Positions 1-6,017 of a stretch of 9,923 nucleotides of DNA are shown here, piece after piece. Location: the NCBI GenBank assembly GCA_934177025.1, contig CAKPPA010000032.1, positions 1 to 9,923 on the forward strand, given 5' to 3'. This DNA comes from an uncultured Clostridia bacterium (GTDB taxonomy: Bacteria; Bacillota; Clostridia; Christensenellales; CAG-314). The translations under genes were made by a program, and so were the position numbers. Below the pieces are notes generated by a model. It was given only the letters and a program-made list of their open reading frames with translations. It made no database searches and was not told the DNA's origin. How positions within the stretch are numbered: the first letter of the stretch is position 1; the number at the start of each line of letters is the position of its first letter.

Positions 1-1
1 G

Positions 2-289
2 GTGGAAACCGCACAGGACTTAGGTCTGTTTTCCATTCAGTGGGATGTGGATTCGTTGGATTGGAAGGGACTTTCGGCGCAACAAATTTGCGATCGCGTT
101 ACAAAGCGGGCAAAAAACGGCTCCATTGTGTTGTTCCACAACAACAGCGATGCCATTGTGGAGGCGTTGCCGTTGGTGCTAATGGCACTGCAAATGAAAG
201 GCTTTGCCTTTCGGCCGGTAGGGCAACTGATTTACAAAACGGATTGTTACACGGATAACAACGGTGTTCAACACACGACTAAAACTTAA
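2..289 (+). CDS. Polysaccharide deacetylase, C-terminal part (5' truncated)
   Basis: This is the last 95 residues of a carbohydrate esterase family 4 (NodB-fold) deacetylase. The family removes acetyl groups from N-acetylated sugars of peptidoglycan or related glycans, usually outside the cytoplasmic membrane. Two late NodB-fold motifs are visible: WDVDSLDWKG at about residues 14-23 of the visible part, a PdaA/PdaB-like motif, and SIVLFHNN at about 41-48, whose LFH carries the catalytic-site histidine of motif 5. The early metal-binding Asp and His-x-x-x-His motifs would lie upstream of the window. The GTG at position 2 is simply the first codon seen; the family is normally over 200 residues, so the real start is outside. 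The stop is 10 bp before the next gene on the same strand, so the two are probably co-transcribed. Family assignment is fairly secure. The exact substrate is not known. Confidence 0.85.
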   Translation: METAQDLGLFSIQWDVDSLDWKGLSAQQICDRVTKRAKNGSIVLFHNNSDAIVEALPLVLMALQMKGFAFRPVGQLIYKTDCYTDNNGVQHTTKT

Positions 290-299
290 GGGGGAACTT

Positions 300-977
300 A
301 TGAACAACGAAAATGCAATGACGACAAACAAAGTGATTTTAACGGGGGAAATCGTTACCGAACCGCAATTTTCGCACGAAATTTACGGCGAAGGTTTTTA
401 CGAATTATTTTTGCGGGTCAAACGCTTGTCCGAAAGTTACGACACGTTGCCCGTCACCGTCAGCGAACGGTTGATTGCGGAGCATTCGCTCAAAGTGGGT
501 GCTGTCGTAACGGTAGCGGGGCAATTCCGCAGTTACAACAAAATCGTGGACGAAAAAAGCCGTTTAATGCTAACGGTGTTTGCAAGGGAAATTCACGAAA
601 CGCCGGAGGGCGAAAATCCAAACTACATTGAATTAAGCGGGTTTATTTGCAAACCGCCCGTGTATCGCACGACGCCGTTTAATCGGGAAATTTGCGACGT
701 CCTACTTGCCGTCAACCGTGCCTACAACAAAAGCGATTACATCCCTTGCATCACGTGGGGGCGCAACGCGCGTTTTGTGAAGTACCTCGGCGTGGGGGAA
801 AAGGTGGTCATTTACGGCAGAATCCAAAGTCGAGAGTATCAAAAAAAGATTGACGAAACGGAAATCGTCACCAAAACGGCTTACGAAGTTTCGGTCAGTA
901 AAATTTTAGTCGGGCAAAATGCGGAAGCGGAAGGCGCGTTTTTGTCGGATTACGGCTACTCCTATCCGCAGTCCTAA
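300..977 (+). CDS. Tandem OB-fold, single-stranded DNA-binding-like protein
   Basis: A 225-residue protein made of two similar OB-fold segments, about residues 11-100 (starting KVILTGEIVTEP) and 109-205 (starting YIELSGFICKPP). The second half has SSB/PriB-like features: CITWGRNARFVKYL followed by GEKVVIYGRIQSREYQ. Known SSB proteins bind ssDNA during replication and repair, so a role in DNA metabolism is inferred. The ATG at 300 was chosen over an in-frame ATG at 264 because it follows a GGGGGAA ribosome site and lies just past the upstream stop, whereas 264 lies inside the deacetylase gene. It is unusual in having two OB domains in one chain and in lacking the acidic DDIPF-type tip that normally recruits partner proteins; it ends in YGYSYPQS. 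It could be a host SSB variant or a primosomal PriB-like protein. Confidence 0.75.
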   Translation: MNNENAMTTNKVILTGEIVTEPQFSHEIYGEGFYELFLRVKRLSESYDTLPVTVSERLIAEHSLKVGAVVTVAGQFRSYNKIVDEKSRLMLTVFAREIHETPEGENPNYIELSGFICKPPVYRTTPFNREICDVLLAVNRAYNKSDYIPCITWGRNARFVKYLGVGEKVVIYGRIQSREYQKKIDETEIVTKTAYEVSVSKILVGQNAEAEGAFLSDYGYSYPQS

Positions 978-998
978 TCGTGGAACGTAAAGGGAACC

Positions 999-1106
999 AA
1001 CCCGAAAAAACGAAGAATAAAAAAACGTAAATCGGAAAAAGGCACGTCAACCGTAAAAAGGAATGTCAACCGAAAGAAAAAACCTTTAACCCGAAAAAAC
1101 GAAGAA
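999..1106 (+). repeat. Direct repeats in purine-rich spacer
   Basis: A 19-bp unit, AACCCGAAAAAACGAAGAA, occurs exactly at 999-1017 and again at 1088-1106, 89 bp apart. Between the copies a shorter GTCAACCG element also appears twice (1046-1053 and 1065-1072). The 978-1143 spacer is strongly purine-biased on the plus strand and has no credible gene. The repeats may be decayed local duplications or part of the 3' untranslated region of the OB-fold gene. No function can be assigned. Confidence 0.7.
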
Positions 1107-1143
1107 CAAAAAATCGCCAACAAATCGACAACCCTAAAAAAGG

Positions 1144-1174
1144 AAAAGCCGCCGAAACATTCGGCGGCTTTTTT
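1144..1174 (+). terminator. Strong intrinsic terminator after the OB-fold gene
   Basis: A perfect 13-bp hairpin: arm AAAAGCCGCCGAA (1144-1156), three-base loop ACA, and arm TTCGGCGGCTTTT (1160-1172), running into a six-T tract (1169-1174). The GC-rich core followed by T residues is the classic Rho-independent form. It closes the deacetylase/OB-fold transcription unit. The A-rich upstream flank means it could also work on the minus strand for transcripts arriving from the gene that ends at 1266. Confidence 0.92.
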
Positions 1175-1180
1175 GTGTGC

Positions 1181-1222
1181 TACAAAAAAACAAATTCAGG
1201 AATTGTTACAAAAAAACAAATT
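1181..1222. repeat. Pair of 16-bp A-rich direct repeats
   Basis: TACAAAAAAACAAATT occurs exactly at 1181-1196 and 1207-1222, a 26-bp period, between the terminator at 1144-1174 and the minus-strand hairpin at 1229-1255. On the minus strand the copies supply two T7 tracts downstream of that hairpin, which may help release the transcript. Otherwise the function is unknown. Confidence 0.65.
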
Positions 1223-1228
1223 TCGGAC

Positions 1229-1255
1229 TTTCGTTTTCCTTTCAAGGAAACGAAA
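1229..1255 (-). terminator. Probable terminator hairpin for the secreted-protein gene
   Basis: Arms TTTCGTTTTCCTT (1229-1241) and AAGGAAACGAAA (1244-1255) pair with one bulged T and a very small loop, 11 bp beyond the stop of the minus-strand gene ending at 1266. Read on the minus strand, the hairpin is followed by T-rich sequence with T7 runs, but not an immediate U tract. It is therefore a plausible but imperfect intrinsic terminator. Confidence 0.5.
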
Positions 1256-1265
1256 ACGATTGTTT

Positions 1266-3020
1266 TTACTGTTCTTCCTCGGAGGATTCCTTCGTTTCGC
1301 TGCGAAGCGTCACGTTTTCGTCCACCACCAATTCCGACTTACGGTGCTTTTGGCGATACACCGCAAACACCAGCAACCCTATGGTAACTGCCATAAGCGA
1401 CGCAAACACAATCGCCCCCACGTGGTAATGCGTCGTTCCGTTGAGCGGAGCCGTCATGTTCAAACGCACGTAACCTTCGCAAGCCTTGCCGTCCACCATC
1501 ACGACTTTTGCCCAGCCGTCGTGCGTTCCCGCGTAGGAAATTTCCTGTCCGCTACGCACTTGCAACACCACTTCGGCAGATTCGTCCATTTCCGTATAAA
1601 TTTTCAGTAGGGCGTTAAAGTTCGGGTTTGCAATGCAACGTTCAATCGTTCCGCTGTCCGGAATGTATTGTTTTACGTCGGCTTTTTTCACAAATCCTTT
1701 TTGTTGCGTTCCGTTCGATTGGTAGGTAACGTACAGCCACACTTCCTTGTCGAACGACGGCAGTTGCGCCGTCGCAACGGAAGCCACCTTTTTTTCCGTC
1801 AACGTTTCCTTCACAAACGCATCGGATGCGCACGGCAAGCGGTAAACGTTGGTTCTCGGGCCAAACGTTTCGTAATTGCCGTCGCCTTCCTTCACCGTAA
1901 TCGGTGTGGCAAGCGAAACCGCCGCTTCGTCCTTTTCAATGTAACCGACTTTGCCGTCCATAAAAATCAGCCAGTAATCCTGCTCCGTGTTGTAGTTGAG
2001 GATCACAAAGGATTCGTCGGGGGAAAGGATGCGATAATCGAGGCGATACTTCGCTTCCGCTTGCGACGGCTCGAACAAAATGTTGGACGGGTAGCGCAAC
2101 GCTTTGCCGATGCGTAGGTCGCTCAAGTTTACTTCGTCGACGGAAACGTCCACTTCCGGCACCAAATTTACTTCGTTGGTGCCGATGCTGAAGTTGTCGT
2201 AAAAAAAGGATTCCCCGTCAATGCGGAACCGCCGCACCATGTTTCCCTCGTCCACGGTGTAAAACATGGTTTCCGAGTAAAACGTTACGGTTTTTAATTG
2301 CAATGCGTCCCCGTTTACGGTAACGTCCTTGCCGTTCACTTTGCCGTCAAAAAAAACGTTGCGTTGGCTTCCGTAAGGAAAAATTTTGTCCGCAAGCAAC
2401 GCTTCGGTTTTTTCGTTGCCGCCGGCATCGTAAATTTTCAGTTTGCGCGTGTCCGTGCCGTACAAAATGTATAAACTGCTTTGGTTTAACGCAACGTCAC
2501 GAATCACGGCGTCCGCCGAACTGTCGGGATTTTTTTGCAAAAATTCCGTTTCCAGCGAATTTACGTCCTTTAAAAGGTTGGTCGGGTAATGAAACACTTT
2601 GTTGCCCTTTGCAACAAAAAGTTGTTCCGCATCGCCTGCCACCGGTTGGTAAAAGTAGTTGCCCACACGCACAAGCGTAGGGGCGTCGAATTCAAAGCGT
2701 TTTACAAGGGACAAATCTTCCGCGCTGCGAATTTCCACCGAACCGTCCAACGCCAAAAACACCGTGGTTTCGTTGCACGCGACGGAACGAATTTTTTCCG
2801 TTAATTCCAGCATTTGACGGTAGTTGTCGCGAAACAAATGCAACACGCCTTTGTTTTCCACGTTATCCGCCACAAAAACGCCGGTTTTATTTGCGCACAC
2901 GTCCACGGGCGCACTTAAGTACGTGTCGGAAATTTGCGTCACTTCCGAGGCCGAAACCGTCGGGCAAATCGCCAACACGGCAAAACACAGGCAAAGCAAA
3001 CAATGCAGATATTTTTTCAT
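1266..3020 (-). CDS. Secreted, membrane-anchored SH3-domain protein, large (584 aa)
   Basis: The protein begins with a signal peptide (MKK, hydrophobic to about residue 20, likely cleaved after TVSA at residue 24). Residues about 30-290 hold repeated short beta-strand stretches with alternating hydrophobic residues (for example GVFVADN, TVFLALDGSV, SLYILYGTD, TMFYTVDEGN), which suggest a beta-propeller-like sensor or binding domain. Three SH3-like segments follow: about 303-367 (ending GKVGYIEKDEA), 384-451 (TNVYRLP to GFVKKADV) and 468-521 (NALLKIY to GYVRLNMT). One membrane helix lies at about 534-554, followed by a basic YRQKHRK stop and an acidic tail of about 25 residues that should face the cytoplasm. 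The ATG at 3020 is preceded by GGAG at good spacing. Bacterial SH3 domains often bind cell wall, so a surface role is inferred; no enzyme motif is seen. Its SH3-membrane half resembles the gene at 3772-4503. Confidence 0.85.
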   Translation of the reverse strand: MKKYLHCLLCLCFAVLAICPTVSASEVTQISDTYLSAPVDVCANKTGVFVADNVENKGVLHLFRDNYRQMLELTEKIRSVACNETTVFLALDGSVEIRSAEDLSLVKRFEFDAPTLVRVGNYFYQPVAGDAEQLFVAKGNKVFHYPTNLLKDVNSLETEFLQKNPDSSADAVIRDVALNQSSLYILYGTDTRKLKIYDAGGNEKTEALLADKIFPYGSQRNVFFDGKVNGKDVTVNGDALQLKTVTFYSETMFYTVDEGNMVRRFRIDGESFFYDNFSIGTNEVNLVPEVDVSVDEVNLSDLRIGKALRYPSNILFEPSQAEAKYRLDYRILSPDESFVILNYNTEQDYWLIFMDGKVGYIEKDEAAVSLATPITVKEGDGNYETFGPRTNVYRLPCASDAFVKETLTEKKVASVATAQLPSFDKEVWLYVTYQSNGTQQKGFVKKADVKQYIPDSGTIERCIANPNFNALLKIYTEMDESAEVVLQVRSGQEISYAGTHDGWAKVVMVDGKACEGYVRLNMTAPLNGTTHYHVGAIVFASLMAVTIGLLVFAVYRQKHRKSELVVDENVTLRSETKESSEEEQ

Positions 3021-3049
3021 TGGTTCTCCGTAAAAAAATGTTTTTTATC

Positions 3050-3058
3050 ATTATAGCA
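3050..3058 (-). promoter_or_regulatory. Extended -10 promoter of the 584-aa secreted protein
   Basis: On the minus strand this reads TGCTATAAT, a perfect extended -10 (TGnTATAAT), about 30 bp upstream of the ATG at 3020. No good -35 box sits 16-18 bp upstream (best window near 3073-3078), which is common for extended -10 promoters. It diverges from the promoter at 3190-3198. Confidence 0.65.
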
Positions 3059-3189
3059 AACTTCGGGCGGTTTGGATAGATTTTTTTCCTTTTTCAAAAA
3101 ATCGTCGTCGGTTTTTTCGCCTAAAAAATTTTTTTGGTAAATTCTTGGCATATACCTCAAAAAGATGACATACGTTGGCACGGTTTGCG

Positions 3190-3198
3190 TGTTATAAT
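3190..3198 (+). promoter_or_regulatory. Extended -10 promoter of the phage regulator
   Basis: TGTTATAAT is a perfect extended -10 element. TTGGCA at 3175-3180 looks like a -35 box but lies only 12 bp away, too close for standard sigma-A spacing, so the promoter probably relies on the TGn extension. The predicted start is near 3205, which places the LexA-type box at 3210-3223 right over the beginning of the transcript. Confidence 0.65.
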
Positions 3199-3206
3199 CG
3201 GGGCAC

Positions 3207-3238
3207 ATTCGAACATATGTTTAAAAAATTGTTCGAAT
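3207..3238. promoter_or_regulatory. Inverted repeat operator in regulator leader
   Basis: ATTCGAACA at 3207-3215 and its exact complement TGTTCGAAT at 3230-3238 form a 9-bp inverted repeat separated by 14 A/T-rich bases. The left arm overlaps the LexA-type box. As DNA it could be a two-site operator; as RNA it could form a weak hairpin 12 bp before the ribosome site AAGGAG (3251-3256). The left-arm sequence recurs at 4554-4562, upstream of the terminase gene. Confidence 0.55.
3210..3223 (+). promoter_or_regulatory. LexA/DinR-type SOS box
   Basis: CGAACATATGTTTA matches the Bacillus-type SOS box CGAACRNRYGTTYC at 13 of 14 positions; only the last base differs. The inner AACATATGTT is a perfect 10-bp palindrome. 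It lies 12 bp downstream of the TATAAT at 3193-3198, where bound LexA would block RNA polymerase. In Gram-positive bacteria such boxes are released when LexA self-cleaves after DNA damage. The match is seen in the sequence; control of the regulator by LexA is inferred. Confidence 0.72.
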
Positions 3239-3262
3239 CGGTCATTTGTCAAGGAGAAGGAT

Positions 3263-3775
3263 ATGAAGGAAGTATTTGCCAAAACGATTTTACTTTGTCA
3301 GGAAAGTTTGGAGGAAATGACGGAGAAAATCGACGGAGTCGTTTATGCAAAGGCATTAAGCGCGCATCGATTTCAAACGGGAAAAAACACGTTCGACCAA
3401 ATCGACTCCATCGTAAGGCTGATCAACAAAAAAAACGAACTGATTAATTTAAGGATTTTGGCGGAGGATACTTTGTCGAAAACGGATGCGATTTCCGCCG
3501 GCATTTTAAAGCGACATTATTGGAAAGGGATGTCGCACGGCGAAATCATCGAAATGCTCGGCATTCCCGAGCGCACGTATTACCGCAAGTTGGAAAAAGC
3601 GGTAAAACTGTTTGCCGCGCGGCTGACGAGCGAAGGGTTTGACGACGCATGGTTTCGGGACGTGTATTTCGGGCAACGCTGGATTAAGGATTTGTATCAG
3701 CGTACGGAGCGCAAGGAAGCGGCAAAGCAAAAAGCCGCAAAAACTTCGGCGCAAACCAAACCGCAGCTACATTAG
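3263..3775 (+). CDS. Sigma region 4/ArpU-like phage late regulator
   Basis: A 170-residue, mostly helical protein. Residues about 78-118 (SAGILKRHYWKGMSHGEIIE, then MLGIPERTYYRKLEKAVKLF) form a helix-turn-helix of the sigma-70 region 4 type. The SERTYY/RKLEKAV pattern is that of phage ArpU-like regulators, which in Gram-positive prophages commonly sit just ahead of the terminase and switch on late genes. The C-terminal tail is charged (KEAAKQKAAK). The ATG at 3263 is chosen over an in-frame ATG at 3134 because AAGGAG sits 6 bp before it and the promoter and SOS box lie between the two. Transcription is probably LexA-controlled. Its stop overlaps the stop of the convergent gene by 4 bp. An alternative role is the DNA-binding half of the small terminase. 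Confidence 0.72.
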   Translation: MKEVFAKTILLCQESLEEMTEKIDGVVYAKALSAHRFQTGKNTFDQIDSIVRLINKKNELINLRILAEDTLSKTDAISAGILKRHYWKGMSHGEIIEMLGIPERTYYRKLEKAVKLFAARLTSEGFDDAWFRDVYFGQRWIKDLYQRTERKEAAKQKAAKTSAQTKPQLH

Positions 3776-4503
3776 GAAAACCCGTTCGATTCGTCCTTGT
3801 ACTCGACGTAGCGCGGTTCGCGCCGTTTTTTGTCGGGCAAAAACAAAAGGACGACAACAAGGGCAACGGGCGCGCACAGGAGTAGCACCAAAGCCGACGG
3901 AGCGTCGTGCGCCGTAGCGGTAGGCGGCTCGTCCACAGGGGGTTGCGGCTCGTCCACAGGGGGCGGCGGTTGCGGCAGGGGCGTCGGATGCAAGGAAATT
4001 TGCGGTGCGGAAAGCGCGGTACTTTTTAAATAGCCGAATTCCCGCCCGAACCGCACGTAAAAGTAAACGTCCTCGTTGTAGCAAATGCGGCCGTAGTAGC
4101 GTGCCTGCTGGTTTTTCAAACAGGTCGAAAGGATTTCGTCGCTGCCCAAAAAGGCAAACAGCGACGTGTTTTTGGTTAGGGTCAGTTTTTCGGTCGGATA
4201 CGTCGGCGCGGCGGGCATTTCCTTTTGCACGGTTACGTCGCTTTTTTTCACGTATCCGTAAATTTTGGAAAACCCGTCCGTCCCGTCGAACAGGGAAACC
4301 TGATAAAACACGTTTCCCGTTTCGGTAATTTTTAAGTAGTAACTTTTTTCCACGTAAAACAAAATTTCGCTGTCCGTCGCCGTCGGCGTTTTGTAAAAAC
4401 CTACGTCGTCCGTTTCGGCGCGCGCATATTCTTCGGCGGCGTTTACGGGAAGGGGAATCAAACAAAGCGACAACGCTAAAAGGCACAAAAAAATTTTTTG
4501 CAT
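3772..4503 (-). CDS. Secreted SH3 protein with proline-rich stalk and membrane anchor
   Basis: A 243-residue protein with a signal peptide (MQKIFLCLLALSLCLIPLPV, cleavage near NAA at 21-23) and two SH3-like segments at about 33-92 (ending GYVKKSDV) and 105-165 (ending FGYLKSTAL). A proline-rich stalk lies at about 172-194 with a PPVDEP repeat. A membrane helix at about 204-222 is followed by KKRR. The ATG at 4503 has GGAG 7 bp upstream; an in-frame start at 4695 would run through the terminase gene. GYVKKSDV closely matches GFVKKADV in the protein at 1266-3020, and both share the order signal-SH3-membrane-basic tail, so the two look like relatives; this one lacks the propeller-like part. Function is unknown, and a cell-wall-facing surface role is inferred. 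It lies backwards between the phage regulator and terminase, so it is either a cargo gene or a host gene caught in a rearrangement. Confidence 0.8.
   Translation of the reverse strand: MQKIFLCLLALSLCLIPLPVNAAEEYARAETDDVGFYKTPTATDSEILFYVEKSYYLKITETGNVFYQVSLFDGTDGFSKIYGYVKKSDVTVQKEMPAAPTYPTEKLTLTKNTSLFAFLGSDEILSTCLKNQQARYYGRICYNEDVYFYVRFGREFGYLKSTALSAPQISLHPTPLPQPPPPVDEPQPPVDEPPTATAHDAPSALVLLLCAPVALVVVLLFLPDKKRREPRYVEYKDESNGFS
3924..3963 (-). repeat. 21-bp tandem repeat coding the PPVDEP stalk
   Basis: GCGGCTCGTCCACAGGGGG occurs exactly at 3924-3942 and 3945-3963, a 21-bp period. On the minus strand it encodes two copies of PPVDEP in the proline-rich stalk of the secreted protein. The period is a multiple of three, so gain or loss of a unit would change stalk length in frame. 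Confidence 0.8.
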
Positions 4504-4553
4504 AGCCGTTCTCCTTTTTCGGTAGTGGTATCGTAACGCCGGAGGAGGGGCGG

Positions 4554-4574
4554 ATTCGAACAAATTTTGTCGAA
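4554..4574. promoter_or_regulatory. Imperfect inverted repeat upstream of the terminase
   Basis: TTCGA (4555-4559) and TCGAA (4570-4574) flank A/T-rich bases in the 94-bp divergent region between the secreted-protein gene and the terminase gene. The stretch 4554-4562, ATTCGAACA, is identical to the left arm of the operator at 3207-3215. Compared with the SOS consensus, 4557-4570 has three mismatches, so it is at best a weak LexA site. No good -10/-35 pair is seen in 4504-4597 on either strand; TGGTATCGT at 4526-4534 is the nearest plus-strand candidate. Terminase transcription may therefore need an activator. Confidence 0.4.
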
Positions 4575-4597
4575 ACGGAGGATTCTTTGAAGGAACA

Positions 4598-6016
4598 ATG
4601 GAGCAAATCATACGGAAATTGCGTGCAATCGAACAGGAAACGGAGCGGCGCAAAAACTTAAAAATCAACACGTACAATCGCGAAAAACAGCACAAAAAGC
4701 AGTTGGAATTTCATCGCAATGCGTGTCGCAATCGATGGGTGTTCGGCGGCAACCGCAGCGGCAAAACGGAGTGCGGTGCGGTGGAAACGGTGTGGCGCGC
4801 ACGCGGAATTCATCCGTTTCGGCAAAATCGACCGCAAACAACGGGTTGGGTGGTGTCCCTTTCGCAACAAGTGCAGCGTGACGTAGCGCAAAAGAAAATT
4901 TTGGACTATCTCGATCCGAGTTGGATTCGCGAAATTCGCATGCTCAACGGCAAAAGGGACAGTGCCGAATACGGCGTCATCGACTTTATCGTCATCGAAA
5001 ACGTGTTTGGCAACCTCAGCAAAATCGGGTTCAAAAGTTGCGAAGCGGGGCGGGAAAAATTTCAAGGCACCAGCCTCGATTACGTGTGGTTCGACGAAGA
5101 GCCCCCGAAAGATATTTACGAGGAGTGTTTGATGCGCGTGTTGGACACGGAGGGGGACGTTTACGCCACAATGACGCCCCTAAAAGGGTTAAGTTGGGTG
5201 TACGAGGACATTTACCTCAATCCGAAAAACGACGAAAACATTTGGTTCACGTTTATGCAGTGGGAGGACAATCCCTATTTGGCAACGGAGGAAATTCGGC
5301 GCATGAGTGCCGCGCTGGACGAATCCTCGCTGGAAAGCCGAAAGTACGGCAAATTTTCCGCTTCGTTCGGGTTGGTGTACGGGGAATTCGATCCTTCCGT
5401 GCACGTCATTGATCCCGTTCCGCTCCCGAAGGAGTGGTTCGACGCGCTTTCCATTGACCCGGGGCTAAACAACCCGCTTTCCTGCCATTTTTACGCTTGC
5501 GATTACGACGGCAACGTGTACGTCGTGGCGGAGCATTACGAAGCAGGTCGGGACGTTACGTACCACGCCGCAAAAATCAAGGCAATTGCGGATGCCCTCG
5601 GTTGGCCGCGCGATCGGTTCGGGCGGCTTTCGGCGTGGATCGATTCGGCAGCGAATCAAAAAACGTTGGCGGCGGAAAAAAGCGTAACGGAATTGTTTTG
5701 CGAACAGGGCATTCAAGTCAATCCGCACGTCAACAAGGATTTGTTCAGTGGCATCAATCGCGTCAAAAGTTACTTAAAAGTGAACGACGGCAAACCGAAA
5801 CTTTACGTGTTTCGCAACTGCGTCAACCTGATTCGGGAACTCAAAAATTACCGCTGGGCGGAGGGGGAAAAGCCCGTCAAGGCGGACGATCATTGCTTGG
5901 ACGAATTGCGGTACTACCTTTGCACCAAGCCGGAGCCGTATCGCCCGAAAGAGGAAAAAAGCGCCATTCAACTTGACAAGGAGCGACTTTACAAAAAACT
6001 GAAAAGGCGTAAATAA
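4598..6016 (+). CDS. terL: Phage terminase large subunit
   Basis: The 472-residue motor that pumps DNA into the empty head through the portal and cuts it. The N-terminal ATPase has a Walker A motif GGNRSGKT at residues 50-57, a Walker B region LDYVWFDEE at 160-168 with acidic catalytic residues, and the coupling motif TMTPLKG at 191-197. The C-terminal RNase H-like nuclease (about 282-445) shows the expected acidic residues: SIDPGLNNP (Asp287), AWIDSAA (Asp349) and ADDHCLDELRYYL (Asp430/431 and Asp435). A lysine-rich end (LYKKLKRRK) follows. Length is normal for the family and all key residues are present, so it looks intact. A GAAGGAAC ribosome site precedes the ATG. It is the first gene of the head operon; the next gene starts 1 bp after the stop. 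No HTH-bearing small subunit lies immediately upstream, which is unusual. Confidence 0.95.
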   Translation: MEQIIRKLRAIEQETERRKNLKINTYNREKQHKKQLEFHRNACRNRWVFGGNRSGKTECGAVETVWRARGIHPFRQNRPQTTGWVVSLSQQVQRDVAQKKILDYLDPSWIREIRMLNGKRDSAEYGVIDFIVIENVFGNLSKIGFKSCEAGREKFQGTSLDYVWFDEEPPKDIYEECLMRVLDTEGDVYATMTPLKGLSWVYEDIYLNPKNDENIWFTFMQWEDNPYLATEEIRRMSAALDESSLESRKYGKFSASFGLVYGEFDPSVHVIDPVPLPKEWFDALSIDPGLNNPLSCHFYACDYDGNVYVVAEHYEAGRDVTYHAAKIKAIADALGWPRDRFGRLSAWIDSAANQKTLAAEKSVTELFCEQGIQVNPHVNKDLFSGINRVKSYLKVNDGKPKLYVFRNCVNLIRELKNYRWAEGEKPVKADDHCLDELRYYLCTKPEPYRPKEEKSAIQLDKERLYKKLKRRK

Positions 6017-6017
6017 A

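Noticed and set aside
1181..1222. 16-bp direct repeats as an att site of the prophage
   Set aside because: The copies are only 26 bp apart, are low-complexity A-rich sequence, and lie on the far side of a host-like gene from the phage genes.
1173..1610. Open plus-strand frame of 145 codons
   Set aside because: It begins in the terminator and runs antisense to the well-supported secreted-protein gene; its histidine- and arginine-rich product looks like a shadow.
3175..3180. TTGGCA as a -35 box for the regulator promoter
   Set aside because: It lies only 12 bp from the TATAAT at 3193-3198; usable spacing is about 16-18 bp. The TGn extension explains the promoter better.
3134..3262. Upstream in-frame start for the regulator
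   Set aside because: It would place the promoter and SOS box inside the coding region; ATG 3263 has a strong AAGGAG at correct spacing.
4557..4570. Second true SOS box upstream of terL
   Set aside because: Three mismatches to the consensus, including the conserved GTT half; kept only as a possible weak or different operator.
3767..4606. Long alternative minus-strand frame (279 codons)
   Set aside because: It overlaps the secreted SH3 gene in another frame, is extremely arginine-rich with no domain, and lacks the signal peptide and ribosome site that support the 3772-4503 frame.
4504..4695. N-terminal extension of the secreted SH3 protein
   Set aside because: It would run into the terminase gene and bury the signal peptide; ATG 4503 with GGAG is clearly better.
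5497..5976. Second plus-strand frame inside the terminase gene
   Set aside because: Arginine- and glycine-rich shadow of terL with no ribosome site; the terL frame has intact ATPase and nuclease motifs.
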